Shown: positions 1 to 9,139, counted from the stretch's first letter. The stretch: DNA of 64,000 nt from Dehalococcoidia bacterium (GCA_022826585.1 JAJDUR010000048.1:1-64000), one strand, 5' to 3'. Numbers and translations are program-made. The notes: generated by a model not told the origin, from the sequence alone.

Positions 1-556
1 CCAGGGATACCTCGTACTTCTCACGCTCGGTGATGGTGACGTCGATGGTGAGTTCTGACTTGTTACCCGGAAATCGGGCATTAACTCCTGAGTCGGCGTA
101 TTGGACCTCCAGATGCACCTGGAAGTTCTCATCCCCCTCCACTTCGTAGTCCCAAATGATAGGCACCTTGATGGTTGTTTTAGAGGCCCCAGAGGAAGTC
201 ATATCAAGCCAGCCATAAGGGTTAGTATGACTGAGGGAGGCATTCTCGTAATCGGAGCCGTTCTCGGCAGTGCCATCAATTGTACTTACAGCTATGAAAG
301 CCCCACTGCCTTGATGGGAGAGGTTCAGGGTCAGCTCGGCGCCGTCGTCTTCCATCACCGTCGCAGTGGGGGACGGATCCACGGTGATAAGCTCGTTGTT
401 GGTCTGGGCGGCAATCGGCGGCGGGGCGAGGGCGATGAGCGAGACGGCGGCGACGGCGATGGCCAGCGCCGCGAGCCGGGGTAGGCTGGCGCTGCCAGGA
501 GGGCGCAGTCCGGGAGAACGTGGAGTGAGCGGCGAGGGTGAGGTGTTGTATGCCAC
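1..556 (-). CDS. Secreted Calx-beta domain protein, N-terminal part (runs off left edge)
   Basis: I translated this frame by hand. It starts at a GTG, has a basic start, then an Ala/Leu/Val-rich stretch ending in an Ala-rich cleavage region near residue 50, which is a signal peptide. The mature part shows a repeat with TAENGSDY, the Calx-beta signature, followed by beta-strand-like text with KTTIKVPI. Calx-beta repeats are calcium-binding beta-sandwich modules in bacterial exoproteins and adhesins. The start is chosen because a GGAGGTG ribosome site lies upstream, although an unbroken run of 11 C separates the two. The end lies outside the window, so total length and further domains are unknown. 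Domain assignment is by eye. Confidence 0.7.
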   Translation of the reverse strand, partial: MAYNTSPSPLTPRSPGLRPPGSASLPRLAALAIAVAAVSLIALAPPPIAAQTNNELITVDPSPTATVMEDDGAELTLNLSHQGSGAFIAVSTIDGTAENGSDYENASLSHTNPYGWLDMTSSGASKTTIKVPIIWDYEVEGDENFQVHLEVQYADSGVNARFPGNKSELTIDVTITEREKYEVSL

Positions 557-574
557 GGGGGGGGGGGCACCTCC
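557..574 (-). promoter_or_regulatory. Ribosome site separated from GTG start by an 11-C homopolymer
   Basis: On the minus strand GGAGGTG (568-574) is followed by 11 consecutive C (557-567) and then the GTG start of the Calx-beta exoprotein. Tracts of this length are prone to slippage, and a change here would alter spacing between the ribosome site and the start. It may equally be a sequencing artefact. Confidence 0.4.
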
Positions 575-624
575 ACATCCGTCGGGCAGACGAGTATGAT
601 TATCGCGGCACCGGATTGTATGGC

Positions 625-682
625 ATGTTGTTCTATGTTTCAACATCCAATGCCGTCGAGGCGATGCGGCACGGTGTATAGT
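625..682 (+). promoter_or_regulatory. Candidate promoter/operator of the MarR gene
   Basis: ATGTTG (625-630) and CAACAT (641-646) form a 6-bp inverted repeat with a 10-bp spacer, and TATAGT (677-682) resembles a -10 box. No convincing -35 was found. MarR regulators commonly bind inverted repeats at their own promoter, so autoregulation is an inference. Confidence 0.25.
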
Positions 683-728
683 CGGCCTGCCAACCTGACG
701 AGTCCGATCGCGTGGAGGACGCTTTCCC

Positions 729-1154
729 TTGGTACCGTCTCGCAGCCAGAGCAGCCTGCTTCAGATCATCGACCTGGGCACCTTGGTCGAGCGACGCTGG
801 AGCCGGGCGCTGGCCTCGCACGGCATCTCCGTGGGGGAGCACCGCGTCATCGCCGTCCTCGTGGAGGGAGGCCCCCAGACCGCGGTGGACATCATCCCGC
901 TGGTGACGCTGGAACAGTCGCTCGTCAGCCGGACGCTGCAGCGCCTTTACGACAAGGGCCTGGTCTCGCGGCGACGCTCGCGGACGGACCGCAGAAGCGT
1001 GACGCTGCGCGCCACGGCCGACGGGGAGCAGCTGGTGCGGCGGCTGGCCGAACTGCTCCAGGAAGTGGAGGACGAGGTGTGCCGCGGCGTCCCCGAGCGG
1101 GAACTGCTCCAGACCAGGCAGGTCGTGGCGGCGCTGCGCGCCAACCTTGAATAA
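729..1154 (+). CDS. MarR-family transcriptional regulator
   Basis: The 141-residue product has MarR-family length. A helical N-terminus is followed by a winged helix-turn-helix: the recognition region around residues 58-75 reads LEQSLVSRTLQRLYDKGLV, then a wing with RRRSRTDRRSVTL, then a long C-terminal dimer helix. Such proteins are usually ligand-responsive repressors in the cytoplasm. A TTG start is chosen because GGAGGA lies 9 bases upstream and no ATG or GTG is available in the open frame. The methyltransferase follows about 75 bases downstream on the same strand and may be its target or operon partner. The ligand is unknown. Confidence 0.85.
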   Translation: MVPSRSQSSLLQIIDLGTLVERRWSRALASHGISVGEHRVIAVLVEGGPQTAVDIIPLVTLEQSLVSRTLQRLYDKGLVSRRRSRTDRRSVTLRATADGEQLVRRLAELLQEVEDEVCRGVPERELLQTRQVVAALRANLE

Positions 1155-1229
1155 GATGCAGACTGCGACGGGCTCGGTCGCCGCGATGCGAGGCGCCCGG
1201 GTTCCGTGCGGGGAGAGGCAAGGACGACA

Positions 1230-2039
1230 ATGACGAGTTCCGACGCGGTGTACACCATGGGCTACGAGGAATTCGTGGGGTTCCAGGAGCGCCTCACCCA
1301 GTCGGCGAGCGCGAGTTTCCTCATCCCCCGGCTGAAGCCCGGGCAGCACCTGCTGGACGTCGGTTGCGGGGCCGGGTTCCTCTCGCTGAGGCTGGCCGGG
1401 GCCGTGACGCCGGGGGAGCTGCACGGTGTCGACATCGAGCCGTCGCAGGTCGACGCCGCCCGGGCGCTGGCCGCCGATCGCGGCTGCTCCAACGCCGCCT
1501 TCCAGGTCGCGGACGCGCTGGACCTGCCCTTCGCGGACGGCTCCTTCGACGTCGTCCACATGGGCGGCCTCCTGCTCCACGTCCCCGATACGGCCCAGGC
1601 GCTGGCGGAGGCGAAGCGGGTGCTGAAGCCGGGAGGCATGGTGGCGTGCCGCGACCTCCTGGCCGAATCGTCCTTCGCCTACCCCGAGCTGGGGGTGATG
1701 AGACGCTCGTGGGAGGTCTTCGCTGACCTGATCGCTGCGGACGGCGGCCACCCGCTCATCGCCCGGGAGCTGAAGGCGCACCTGCAGCAGGCCGGCTTTG
1801 CGGACATCAATGTGTCCTTCGGCATGGAGACCCACCAGGCCCCTGAGGAGGTGGAGTTCTTCTACCAGATGATCAGGAAATGGTTTCTGGACGGCGGGCC
1901 CGCGACGGCCGCGATGGACTATGGCGCCCTGTCTTCGGATCTCAAGTCCATGATCGAGCGCGATCTGGAGGCATGGCGGCAGGAACCCTCGGCCGTGGCT
2001 GGGGTCGCCTTCGGCCACGCCGTCGCCGTCCGCCGCTAA
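1230..2039 (+). CDS. Class I SAM-dependent methyltransferase (UbiE/Methyltransf_11-like)
   Basis: The protein carries the class I SAM-binding motif LDVGCGAG near residue 40, the acidic residue after strand 2 (GVDIEPSQ), a DALDLPFADGSFDVV segment (motifs II/III) and a KPGG turn, as in small-molecule methyltransferases of the UbiE type. The N-terminus (YTMGYEEFVGFQERL) and C-terminal helices form a lid that would set substrate choice, which cannot be predicted. The ATG at 1230 is preferred over the GTG at 1206 because AGGAC precedes it at good spacing. It follows the MarR gene, which suggests stress- or xenobiotic-linked expression; that link is inferred. Confidence 0.85.
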   Translation: MTSSDAVYTMGYEEFVGFQERLTQSASASFLIPRLKPGQHLLDVGCGAGFLSLRLAGAVTPGELHGVDIEPSQVDAARALAADRGCSNAAFQVADALDLPFADGSFDVVHMGGLLLHVPDTAQALAEAKRVLKPGGMVACRDLLAESSFAYPELGVMRRSWEVFADLIAADGGHPLIARELKAHLQQAGFADINVSFGMETHQAPEEVEFFYQMIRKWFLDGGPATAAMDYGALSSDLKSMIERDLEAWRQEPSAVAGVAFGHAVAVRR

Positions 2040-2240
2040 CGGGAGTCGAGCCTGAGGATCAGGGCAATCCGGGGCATGGCTCCGGCCCCGCGAGCCGGAG
2101 GGCTATTGCCGGCCCCGGCTCCTTGGGGTCCGGGCCGAGCCCGCACATCCCACCTCAATCAAGGTCTCCTGGGGCCGGGGCCTGACGGAAGCCTTCCGGG
2201 AGGCGTGGGGGGCGGCCTGGCGGTCGTCGCCTCTCCAGCT

Positions 2241-2864
2241 GGCGACGTGCGGGACAGCTACCTGTATCTGATCGAGGAGAGCGCCGCGGGCGGAGCGCAG
2301 GCGCTCGTGCTGCTGACGTTCTGGACGGAGGCGGTGGTCATCCTGCGGGAGTCGCTGGAGAGCGGCCGCTACGACCAGTTCCTGCTTGGCGACGCCCTCC
2401 GGCGAGGAGGTCTCGCCGCAGCAGTCGGCGGCGGCGAGCTGGCGAACGTGTACGGGACTGCCAGCGGGCCGTTCCATGGGGAACGCCTCGGCCGTCGCCT
2501 GGGACGCGAGTTCCGGGCAGCATACGGCCGGGACACCGAGGCCACCTACGCAAAGGAGACGTACGACGCCGCCATCGCGGTCATGCTGGCTGCCGAGGCG
2601 GCGGGGAGCGTGTCCCGGACCGCCATCCGCGACGAACTGCGCGGGGTGGGGAGCGCCCCGGGGGAGCTGGCCCTGGCCGGGCCGGAGGGCGTCGCCCGGG
2701 CCATAGGCATCGTCCGCGAGGGCGGCGAGATCGACTACGAGGGCGCTTCGAGCCCGCTGGACTGGGACGAGCACGGCGATCTCCGGCGGGGCTACATCGG
2801 CATCTGGCGACTCACCGCCGACGACGAAGTCGAGGACGTAGAGGCGTGGCCCTACGAGCGCTGA
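2241..2864 (+). pseudogene. Remnant of a branched-chain amino-acid binding protein (LivK-like, C-terminal lobe only)
   Basis: The sequence matches the second half of a Peripla_BP_6/LivK substrate-binding protein: AQALVLLTFW, ILRESLESGRYDQFLLGDAL, VYGTASGP, AKETYDAAIAVMLAAEAAGS and a closing IDYEGASSPLDWDEHGDL are all typical C-terminal-lobe elements. A complete protein is about 380-420 residues with a signal peptide and N-lobe. Here only about 200 residues align, and the open frame upstream (to 2076) is low-complexity Pro/Gly/Ala text that looks like shadow reading. The methyltransferase ends only 200 bases upstream, leaving no room for the missing half. No permease or ATPase partner is nearby. 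I read it as a 5'-truncated relic. Confidence 0.7.
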
Positions 2865-3077
2865 CGCAGCCTGCACATCATCGTCTACCGGCGGCCTGCC
2901 GGGCAGGATACCGGGCCCGGTCGGCCCGGGTCAGCGGGAGTTCCGCGAGGTAACGATCGTCGCCCTGCGGACTGGCAGGAGGCACATTGACCCGCAGTGG
3001 AGACGTGACCCGTCAAGCGGTCCGCCTCGCACCGGTTCCGGGCCATAGTAAACTGAGGCTGCGCGGGAGCGAGAGCG

Positions 3078-3674
3078 ATGACGACCACGACGACGACCGA
3101 GGTGAGGCTGCTGACCGCTGCCGACCTGCTGCGGCTGTACAGCGAAGGCGTGCGCGGTGAACTGATCCGGGGGGTGCTCTGCGAGACCATGGCGACGGGA
3201 ATCGAACACGGAGCGATCGCCATGAGGCTGGGCGCCGCGCTGTTTGGCGCTGTCGAGCCTCGGCAGTTGGGAACGCTGGTGGCCTCGGATTCGGGCGTCT
3301 GGCTTGAGCGGGATCCAGACACCGTCCGCGAGCCCGACATCGCGTTCTTTTCCACGGAGCGGATGTCGCTCAACACACGGATCACGGGATACGCCGAGGT
3401 GGCTCCCGACCTGGTTGTCGAGGTGGTTTCCCCGAGTGACGGCCGCCGCGAGGTCTACGACAAGGCCCATATGTGGCTCAATCACGGCGTGCGCCTCGTC
3501 TGGGTCGTGCAGCCGGAGATGCGCAGCATCGACGTGTACCGCTCGGGTGAGGTGGTCACGACACTCGGCGATGAGGATGCGCTCGACGGGCTGGACGTGC
3601 TGCCGGGCTTCGCCTGCGAGGTGAGCGCCGTCTTCGGACCGCAGGTTGCGAGTGATCACCCCGAGACGGACTAA
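3078..3674 (+). CDS. Uma2-family (DUF820) PD-(D/E)xK endonuclease-fold protein, copy A
   Basis: The 198-residue protein is typical Uma2 length. It begins with LLTAADLLRL, has the GELIRGVLCE strand, then REPDIAFF carrying the Asp of the PD motif, and VVEVVSPSDGRREVYDKAHMW supplying the Glu and Lys of a restriction-endonuclease-like fold. Uma2 proteins are abundant in Cyanobacteria and Chloroflexota; their biological role is unresolved. The sequence upstream of the ATG is nearly the same as that before copy B (a TAGTAAACTGAG or TAGTAGACTGAG block), showing duplication of the gene with its promoter-proximal region. Confidence 0.85.
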   Translation: MTTTTTTEVRLLTAADLLRLYSEGVRGELIRGVLCETMATGIEHGAIAMRLGAALFGAVEPRQLGTLVASDSGVWLERDPDTVREPDIAFFSTERMSLNTRITGYAEVAPDLVVEVVSPSDGRREVYDKAHMWLNHGVRLVWVVQPEMRSIDVYRSGEVVTTLGDEDALDGLDVLPGFACEVSAVFGPQVASDHPETD

Positions 3675-4009
3675 GCGCGCACATCGAGACCCATGGGCCC
3701 TGTAGTTGGCCAGCCTCGCCCCCGGCGCGCGATGGCTGGCGAGGTTAGCGCTGACGCTCGTTGTCCTCCGGTGGCGGCCCGTGACGCGGCTACCGAACCG
3801 CTGGCCACATCGCCACGCCGATTCCGGCTGAGGCCTTTGCGGTGGGACATCCGGCAGTCGGCCAGTTCATGCGCGTGGGCGGTCCGGTCGTTGACTCGTC
3901 GAGCACGGGCCGAAACGCTGCCAGTGCGCTCCCGCGATACACGGGAAGCGCCGCACCACGTACCCGGCTTGCTGTCGTAGTAGACTGAGAGCGCACGGAA
4001 GCAAGGCCG
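3675..4009. other. Intergenic stretch between the two Uma2 genes
   Basis: No supported gene is visible here on either strand. The last 40 bases resemble the block in front of copy A and probably contain its promoter (CGTAGTAGACT). The rest carries no repeat or RNA that I recognise. Confidence 0.5.
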
Positions 4010-4609
4010 ATGACGACCACACCGATGACCGAAGCGAGGCTGCTGACCGCCGACGAGTTGCTGCGGCTCTACAGCGAGGGCGTGCGCGGCGAACTGATCC
4101 GGGGGGTGCTCTGCGAAACCATGCCGACGGGACAGGAACATGGTGAGATTGCGGCCCTGCTGACTGCCGAACTGGTGGTATTCGTGCGAGCCCAAGCACT
4201 GGGGCGGATCACCACCTCGGACGCCGGGGTCTGGCTGGAGCGCGACCCCGACACGGTGCGTGAGCCGGATGTCGCGTTCTTCTCCGCGGCGAAGGCGCCG
4301 CCCGGAAGGAGGGTGACGGGCTACTCCGAGACCGTTCCAGACCTCGTGGCCGAGATCGCCTCCCCGAGCGACAGCCGCCGCGAGGTGCATGACAAGGCTC
4401 ACATGTGGCTCAGCCACGGCGTGCGCCTCGTCTGGGTCGTGCAGCCGGAGACGCGCAGCATCGATGTGTACCGGCCCGGCGAGGCCGTCGCGACGCTCGG
4501 CGACGAGGATGCGCTCGACGGGCTGGACGTGCTGCCGGGCTTCGCCTGCGAGGTGAGCGCCGTCTTCGGCCCGCGCCCCGCCGATGAGCGCCCTCAGGAC
4601 GCGCCCTGA
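4010..4609 (+). CDS. Uma2-family (DUF820) PD-(D/E)xK endonuclease-fold protein, copy B
   Basis: This 199-residue paralogue of copy A shares most of its sequence, including LLTADELLRLYSEGVRGELIRG, REPDVAFF and the SPSDSRREVHDKAHMW catalytic strand, and the closing LDGLDVLPGFACEVSAVFGP is identical. The central segment (residues about 45-65) differs most. Putative nuclease residues (Asp in the REPD block, Glu and Lys in the following strands) are retained. It is a tandem duplicate with its own upstream region, so the two are probably expressed independently. Function is unknown. Confidence 0.85.
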   Translation: MTTTPMTEARLLTADELLRLYSEGVRGELIRGVLCETMPTGQEHGEIAALLTAELVVFVRAQALGRITTSDAGVWLERDPDTVREPDVAFFSAAKAPPGRRVTGYSETVPDLVAEIASPSDSRREVHDKAHMWLSHGVRLVWVVQPETRSIDVYRPGEAVATLGDEDALDGLDVLPGFACEVSAVFGPRPADERPQDAP

Positions 4610-4713
4610 GGTCACCTCCACCAGCGCGCTGCGGACTCCGCCGGCGGCTGGGGCGCGAGGCACCTGGCCGCAGCGCTCCCCGAGCCCGCGCGGCTCCTGA
4701 CCCGTCTCGCCGT

Positions 4714-4751
4714 ATACTGCCAGGCACGAGGCATACTGCCAGGCACGAGGC
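4714..4751 (+). repeat. Two tandem 19-bp direct repeats in the promoter region of the binding-protein gene
   Basis: Two exactly adjoining 19-bp units (4714-4732 and 4733-4751), each starting ATACTGCC and ending CGAGGC, lie 25 bases before the next ATG. The first unit overlaps TATACT, a plausible -10 box, and the duplication creates a second near-copy, CATACT. It may duplicate a promoter or operator element. Confidence 0.55.
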
Positions 4752-4776
4752 GCTCCAGACGTTCACAGGAGGCCGC

Positions 4777-5502
4777 ATGCTGAGGCGACTCGGCGCACTG
4801 CTCGTCACGGCGGCGCTCCTCTCGTGCGGCGGGAGCGACACCGTGGTCATCGCCACCGTGGGTGACTACCACCCCTTCGACTTCATCAACGACGAGGGCG
4901 AGATCGACGGCCTCGAGCGCGAGCTGGGCGACGAGCTGTGCCGGCGCGCCGGCCTGGAGTGCGAATGGATCCTGCACGAGTGGGACACGCTCATCCCCGA
5001 GCTCAGGGCGGAACAGTTCGACGTGATCATCGCCGGCATGAGCATCACCACCGAACGCGACGAGCTGATCGACTTCGCGGGCCCGTATTACCCGCCACGC
5101 CCCTCCATGTACCTGGCACGGGCAGGCGCGGGTGAAGAAGCCATGGAGGGCACGATCGGGGTCACCGCCAACACCATCTTCTCCGACTACCTGACGGAGC
5201 AGGGCATCGCGTTCACGCCGCTCGACGGCGGGGTCGACGCCGCCTCGACGGTCCTGAGCGGTGACGTGGACGCCGTGCTCGTCGACCACGGCTACGGGGT
5301 GGCGAAGCTCGCCGAGCATGCCGGGCGGCTCGAGGCCGTCGGCCCGTCGCTGCGGCTCGACCAGGGCCTCGGCATCGGCGTCCGCACGGGCAGCGAGCTC
5401 CTGGACGCCTTCAACGACGCCCTCGACTCCATGAAGGCCGACGGTAGCCTGAACGCACTGATCCGCAGGTGGCTCGGGGCGCACGCGGCCACGTTCGAGT
5501 AG
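4777..5502 (+). CDS. Amino-acid-type ABC transporter substrate-binding lipoprotein (SBP family 3)
   Basis: A short signal sequence ends in a lipobox (LLSCGGS, Cys about residue 17), so the protein should be a membrane-anchored lipoprotein. The mature part follows the SBP_bac_3 pattern: DYHPFDFINDEGEIDGLERELGDELCRRAG, then FDVIIAGMSITTERDELIDFAGPYY, a hinge strand, and the final NALIRRWLG helix. Such proteins capture polar amino acids or related small solutes for an ABC importer. At 241 residues it is of normal size. AGGAGG is well placed before the ATG. No permease or ATPase gene is adjacent, so the partner transporter is unknown. Confidence 0.85.
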   Translation: MLRRLGALLVTAALLSCGGSDTVVIATVGDYHPFDFINDEGEIDGLERELGDELCRRAGLECEWILHEWDTLIPELRAEQFDVIIAGMSITTERDELIDFAGPYYPPRPSMYLARAGAGEEAMEGTIGVTANTIFSDYLTEQGIAFTPLDGGVDAASTVLSGDVDAVLVDHGYGVAKLAEHAGRLEAVGPSLRLDQGLGIGVRTGSELLDAFNDALDSMKADGSLNALIRRWLGAHAATFE

Positions 5503-5575
5503 CAGCGAGCGGCAGAGCTGGGCGAGAAGTCCCGGCGCTTGGCGCGGACTGGCGGCATCGGGCGGCTGCGGTCGC

Positions 5576-6641
5576 CTAATGGTAGATGACGATGTCGGGC
5601 AGCCGCTCGAGGGCCTGCACCTCCTCCAGCGTGCATCCAGTCCGTGAACTGGTGCACCATCAGGATCTTGGGCGGCAGGCCCTCCTCCCGCGCGAGCCTG
5701 GCGAGCTCGCGCTGGAGCTCGTTGACCTGCTCGCCCGTGATCAAGCCAATGGCGAGCCCCGGCCCCACGCCAAGCCGCCCCGTCGCGAACTCCGGGTCGA
5801 GGGCGACGTGCACGAACGGCTCGCGCAGGAAGGGCGCCAGCAGCCGCACCTCGGTCAACGGGTCGCTCCAGCCGATCTGGGTGTCGAGGAAGAGCAGCAG
5901 GCCGTGCTCGCGGGCGGCCTCGACGTACTCCGCGATGCGCTCGTGGGCGAGGTGGCCGAGCCAGTCCCCCTCGGGCGTGGGCCAGACCTGAGCGACGCCC
6001 ACGATCAGGTGATAGGCCCCGATCGCGCCGCGCTGACCGTTGAGCTTGTCGTAGCGCTCCGCCCAGACGGCGATGCGCGCAGCCACCTCGGCGGGCGGCC
6101 CGTGACCGAGCACACCCATCGCCGGGACGTCGGACCGTAGAAGGAGACGATCTGGGGTGGATCGAGAACGGGCGTGACGGGCGATGAGACGAGCCAGCGG
6201 CCGGGTGCGAGATCGGCGGGGAGGAAGCGCTCAGCGGGGAGCAGGCGCGCGCTCCAGGCGCCCTCACGGGACTCGCGGACCTGCAGGGCGACCTCGACGC
6301 TCCCCGAGGCGAGCCGTCGCGCGGTGACGCGCCACTCCAGTCCTTCCAGGGCATGGGGCGCGGTCCCGTGCCAGTGTTCGGGCTCGGCGTCCGCGGGCAG
6401 GAAGCGCTGTCCCGGGGGCGATGCGGCCGCTCCAGCCCCCGGCGCCCGAGCGGACCTGCAGGGCGACTTCGATACTCCCGCCGGCGAGCGCCTGCGCCGC
6501 GACGCGAACCTCGCTCGCATCAGCTCCAGGCGGTTCCTGGGCGCCAGCGGGAGCCGCACCCCAGGCCGGGGCCGCGACGAGCGCCAGCGCCGCGCCCGGC
6601 CACCAGCTCACACGAAGCCGGCGCGCCCGCAGCGACGTCAC
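5576..6641 (-). pseudogene. Secreted protein of unknown function, interrupted by three apparent frameshifts
   Basis: The reading has to hop frames near 6411-6420 (one extra G in a C/G run), 6125-6138 (one base missing) and 5625-5638 (one extra base); after correction a continuous protein ends naturally at TAG 5576. It has a signal peptide (ALALVAAPAWGAAPAGA), two copies of a beta-rich repeat (EVALQVR...GAWS...RFLPAD), then a domain beginning IVSFYG and including AMGVLGHGPP, LLLFLDTQIGWSDP and KILMVHQFTDWM. The repeat resembles modules seen in Chloroflexota exoproteins; the C-terminal domain I do not recognise. Clean resumption of coding on both sides favours sequence error over decay. It follows the small membrane protein by 14 bases. 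Confidence 0.6.
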
Positions 6642-6655
6642 CGCGCGGAGCCTGG

Positions 6656-7093
6656 CTACGCCGCGCTGCCCGCGCCGCCGCTCCAGAGACGCCGGGCGGC
6701 ACCGAGCGCGAGGACGACGTAGAGGGCGTCCATCGCCGGGAAGTAGACGAGGTGGGAGGTCACGGCCGCTCCCGTCTCGCTCTCGGGATTGAGGGTCCAG
6801 AACCAGCCCCAGAAGAAGAGCATCGCCAGCACGATCGCGCCGTGGAACGCGAGCCGCGACCGCAGGTATCCGACCGTGGCGCGGTCGCCGTCCCCGAACG
6901 CCCGGTACGAGCGGAAGGCGGCGGCGATGATCAGCACGACTCCCACCGCCATGAACCAGTTCAGCACCCGCCAGGCGGGATACTCGGGCGAGCCGTCGTG
7001 GAAGAGCGGCGTCAGCATCAGCAGGAAGGCCCCGGCGAGCGCCGTCGCGGCGAGATAGAGCGCCACGCCGCGTTGCGCGGGTCCCGGGATCAT
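6656..7093 (-). CDS. Small integral membrane protein, four predicted helices
   Basis: The 145-residue product has four hydrophobic segments at about residues 10-28, 42-60, 80-100 and 118-135, separated by short polar loops with RSYRAFGDGDRATVGYLRSR in the middle. I recognise no family. The ATG has a GGAG-containing leader just upstream. It is the first gene of a likely two-gene unit with the exoprotein at 5576-6641, and diverges from the K+ channel gene. Function unknown. Confidence 0.65.
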   Translation of the reverse strand: MIPGPAQRGVALYLAATALAGAFLLMLTPLFHDGSPEYPAWRVLNWFMAVGVVLIIAAAFRSYRAFGDGDRATVGYLRSRLAFHGAIVLAMLFFWGWFWTLNPESETGAAVTSHLVYFPAMDALYVVLALGAARRLWSGGAGSAA

Positions 7094-7302
7094 GACTCCG
7101 CCTCCGCGCGATCATGCACCATGAGAGTCCAGCGCCTTGCCGACCCCTGCGCATCGATCAACGCGACCAGCGTCGCGACCGGCCGTATCGTGACGGGCCC
7201 GCTCAAGCCGTCAAGCACTCGCGTCATTGCGGGTACCCTCCCTCATCCGTCGCAGCTCTACTTGGATCAGGGCCGCGACCCCAACGGGGAAGGAGCCGCA
7301 CC

Positions 7303-8040
7303 ATGCATGGACCGGACCAGGACGATCCCACGGGCAGCGCCCGCCGCGAGGTCCTGCTCGACCGCGTCGAGCGCGCCACGGAGCTGCCGCTGATGATTCT
7401 CTCGTTCGCGCTGCTGCCCCAGCTCGCGGCGCCGCTGCTCTGGGAGCTGCGGCCAGCCTCGCAGGCCCTGGCGATCGCCTGCAGCCTCGCGATCTGGGCC
7501 GTCTTCGCCGCCGAACTGCTCATCAGGCTGACCATCGCCCCCCGGCGAGGCCGCTATCTCCGGCAGCACTGGCTCGACGCGCTCGGCGTGCTGCTCCCGG
7601 TCGCCCGCCCGCTCAGAATACTCTGGATCGTCCGCTACGGCTCGCGCGCCTACCGCCGCCCGGTGCGGTTCGCGCATGTCGACTTCCTGGGCGCCTACGC
7701 CGTCGGCCTCGTGCTCCTGATCGCGACGATCGTGACCTCGCTGGAGCGCGGGCACGACTCGCCCGTGGAGTCCTTCCCGGACGCGCTGTGGTGGTCGATC
7801 GCCACCGTCACGACGGTGGGCTACGGCGACATCGTGCCGGTGACGGCGGCGGGGCGCGCCTTCGCCTACCTGCTGATGCTCGGAGCCATCGGCCTCTTCG
7901 GCGCGCTCACCGCCAACCTCGCCGCGATGCTGTCCAGGCGCGAAGACCCCTCGCTCGCCGCCCTCGCCTCGCTCCAGGACGAAGTACGCGAGCTGCGCGC
8001 CGCACTCGAGCGCTCGCGCCAGCGGGACGATGCCGGGTAG
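7303..8040 (+). CDS. Voltage-gated-type potassium channel
   Basis: Residues 171-176 read TVGYGD, the K+ selectivity filter, placed after a pore helix (FPDALWWSIATVT) and before a pore-lining last helix (AYLLMLGAIGLFGALTANLAAML). Preceding hydrophobic segments and an arginine-rich stretch (PLRILWIVRYGSRAYRR) resemble a compact voltage-sensor region. The C-terminus ends in a short coiled-coil (LASLQDEVRELRAALERSR) that could aid tetramer assembly. The start at 7303 is chosen because AGGAG lies 7 bases upstream; longer in-frame openings upstream look non-coding. It probably conducts K+ across the cytoplasmic membrane. Confidence 0.88.
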   Translation: MHGPDQDDPTGSARREVLLDRVERATELPLMILSFALLPQLAAPLLWELRPASQALAIACSLAIWAVFAAELLIRLTIAPRRGRYLRQHWLDALGVLLPVARPLRILWIVRYGSRAYRRPVRFAHVDFLGAYAVGLVLLIATIVTSLERGHDSPVESFPDALWWSIATVTTVGYGDIVPVTAAGRAFAYLLMLGAIGLFGALTANLAAMLSRREDPSLAALASLQDEVRELRAALERSRQRDDAG

Positions 8041-8152
8041 GGGGCCCGCCCGTCCGCCCACCGGCGGGGGCGGCTTCGATTGTGTGCGGTCCGTCCGCGA
8101 CCCTTGGCGTATGCCATACTCCGCTGGTAAGTCCCTTCGAGGAGGTGCGGGC

Positions 8153-8761
8153 ATGAGCATCGTCAGCCAGACGGAACTGCGTGAGACCTACGGGGAGCCG
8201 GCTCCGCGGGCGCAGCAGAAGGTGCTGGACCATATCGACCGGCACGCCCGCGACTTCATCGCGCTCTCGCCCTGCTGCGTCATCAGCTCCCTCGGCGCCG
8301 ATGGCCGCCAGGACACCTCGCCCAAGGCGACCCGCCCGGCTTCGCGGCGGTGCTCGACGAGCGCACCCTGCTCATCCCCGACCGCCCGGGCAACAACCAG
8401 GTCGACTCGCTCCAGAACGTCATCGCCCACCCCGAGGTGGGGCTGCTCTTCCTCGTGCCGGGCATGAACGAGACCCTGCGCGTCAGCGGCACGGCCGAGA
8501 TCGTCACGGACGAGGCGCTCCTGGCGCCCCTCGCCATCGGCCGCAAGGCCCCGCCCTCGGGCCTGCGCATCACGGTGGAGGAGGCCTTCCTGCACTGCGG
8601 CAGGTCGCTCATCCGCTCCCGGCTCTGGGAGGTGGACGCGCAGATCGACCGTGCCTGCTATCCCACCTACGGGCAGGTGCTGGCCGATCAGATCAGGGGA
8701 GCCAACGCCGCCGAGATCGACGCCTCCGAGGCGGAGGCCCAACCGCGAGCGTCTCTACTGA
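8153..8761 (+). pseudogene. Pyridoxamine 5'-phosphate oxidase family protein with two apparent frameshifts
   Basis: The frame from ATG 8153 (GGAGGTG upstream) encodes the N-terminal part of a PPOX-family flavin-binding split barrel. Coding then continues in another frame from about 8330 with LDERTLLIPDRPGNNQVDSLQN and LLFLVPGMNETLRVSG, which is diagnostic of the family. One G appears missing in AAGGCGACC. Near 8737-8742 one extra C shifts the frame again; corrected, the protein ends ANRERLY at TGA 8759-8761, a typical family ending. The corrected product would be about 203 residues. FMN- or F420-dependent reduction is possible but the substrate is unknown. Homopolymer position of both changes suggests consensus error. 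Confidence 0.7.
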
Positions 8762-9139
8762 CCGGGCCAGCCCGCGGCTTCCACGCCGCAGGGCCGCGGG
8801 TGGCGGCGCAGGTGAGCCGGACGGTCCGGGTTCCATCGCCCAGCGGACCGTGCCCTGGCCCCTTTGGCACGCTGGTCGCGCCATGCCGGGTTTCGCGTCC
8901 GACGACGCCAACTGCCTCGTGTGGCCTTCCGCAGCGTGCCCGATCGTTGCGGCTCGGGCCTTCCCGTCGGCTTCCTCGGCGGAGGCAATAGGCTCATCTG
9001 CGGCCAGCGGCGCCCCGCGACGCCGCTCACCGGATGAACCGGCTTCGGCGCTCGGGTCCCGGCGGTTGAAGCGGTTCCCGCAGAGGGCCTATGGTCGCGC
9101 AACGAGCGCGCTGCGCCGACAGAAGGAGCATGGACGAAC
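8762..9139. other. Intergenic stretch, no gene recognised
   Basis: Open frames here are arginine/serine-rich shadow readings with no homology that I recognise. No tRNA, repeat or clear promoter is seen; GGAG at 9125-9128 is the probable ribosome site of the next gene. Confidence 0.5.
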
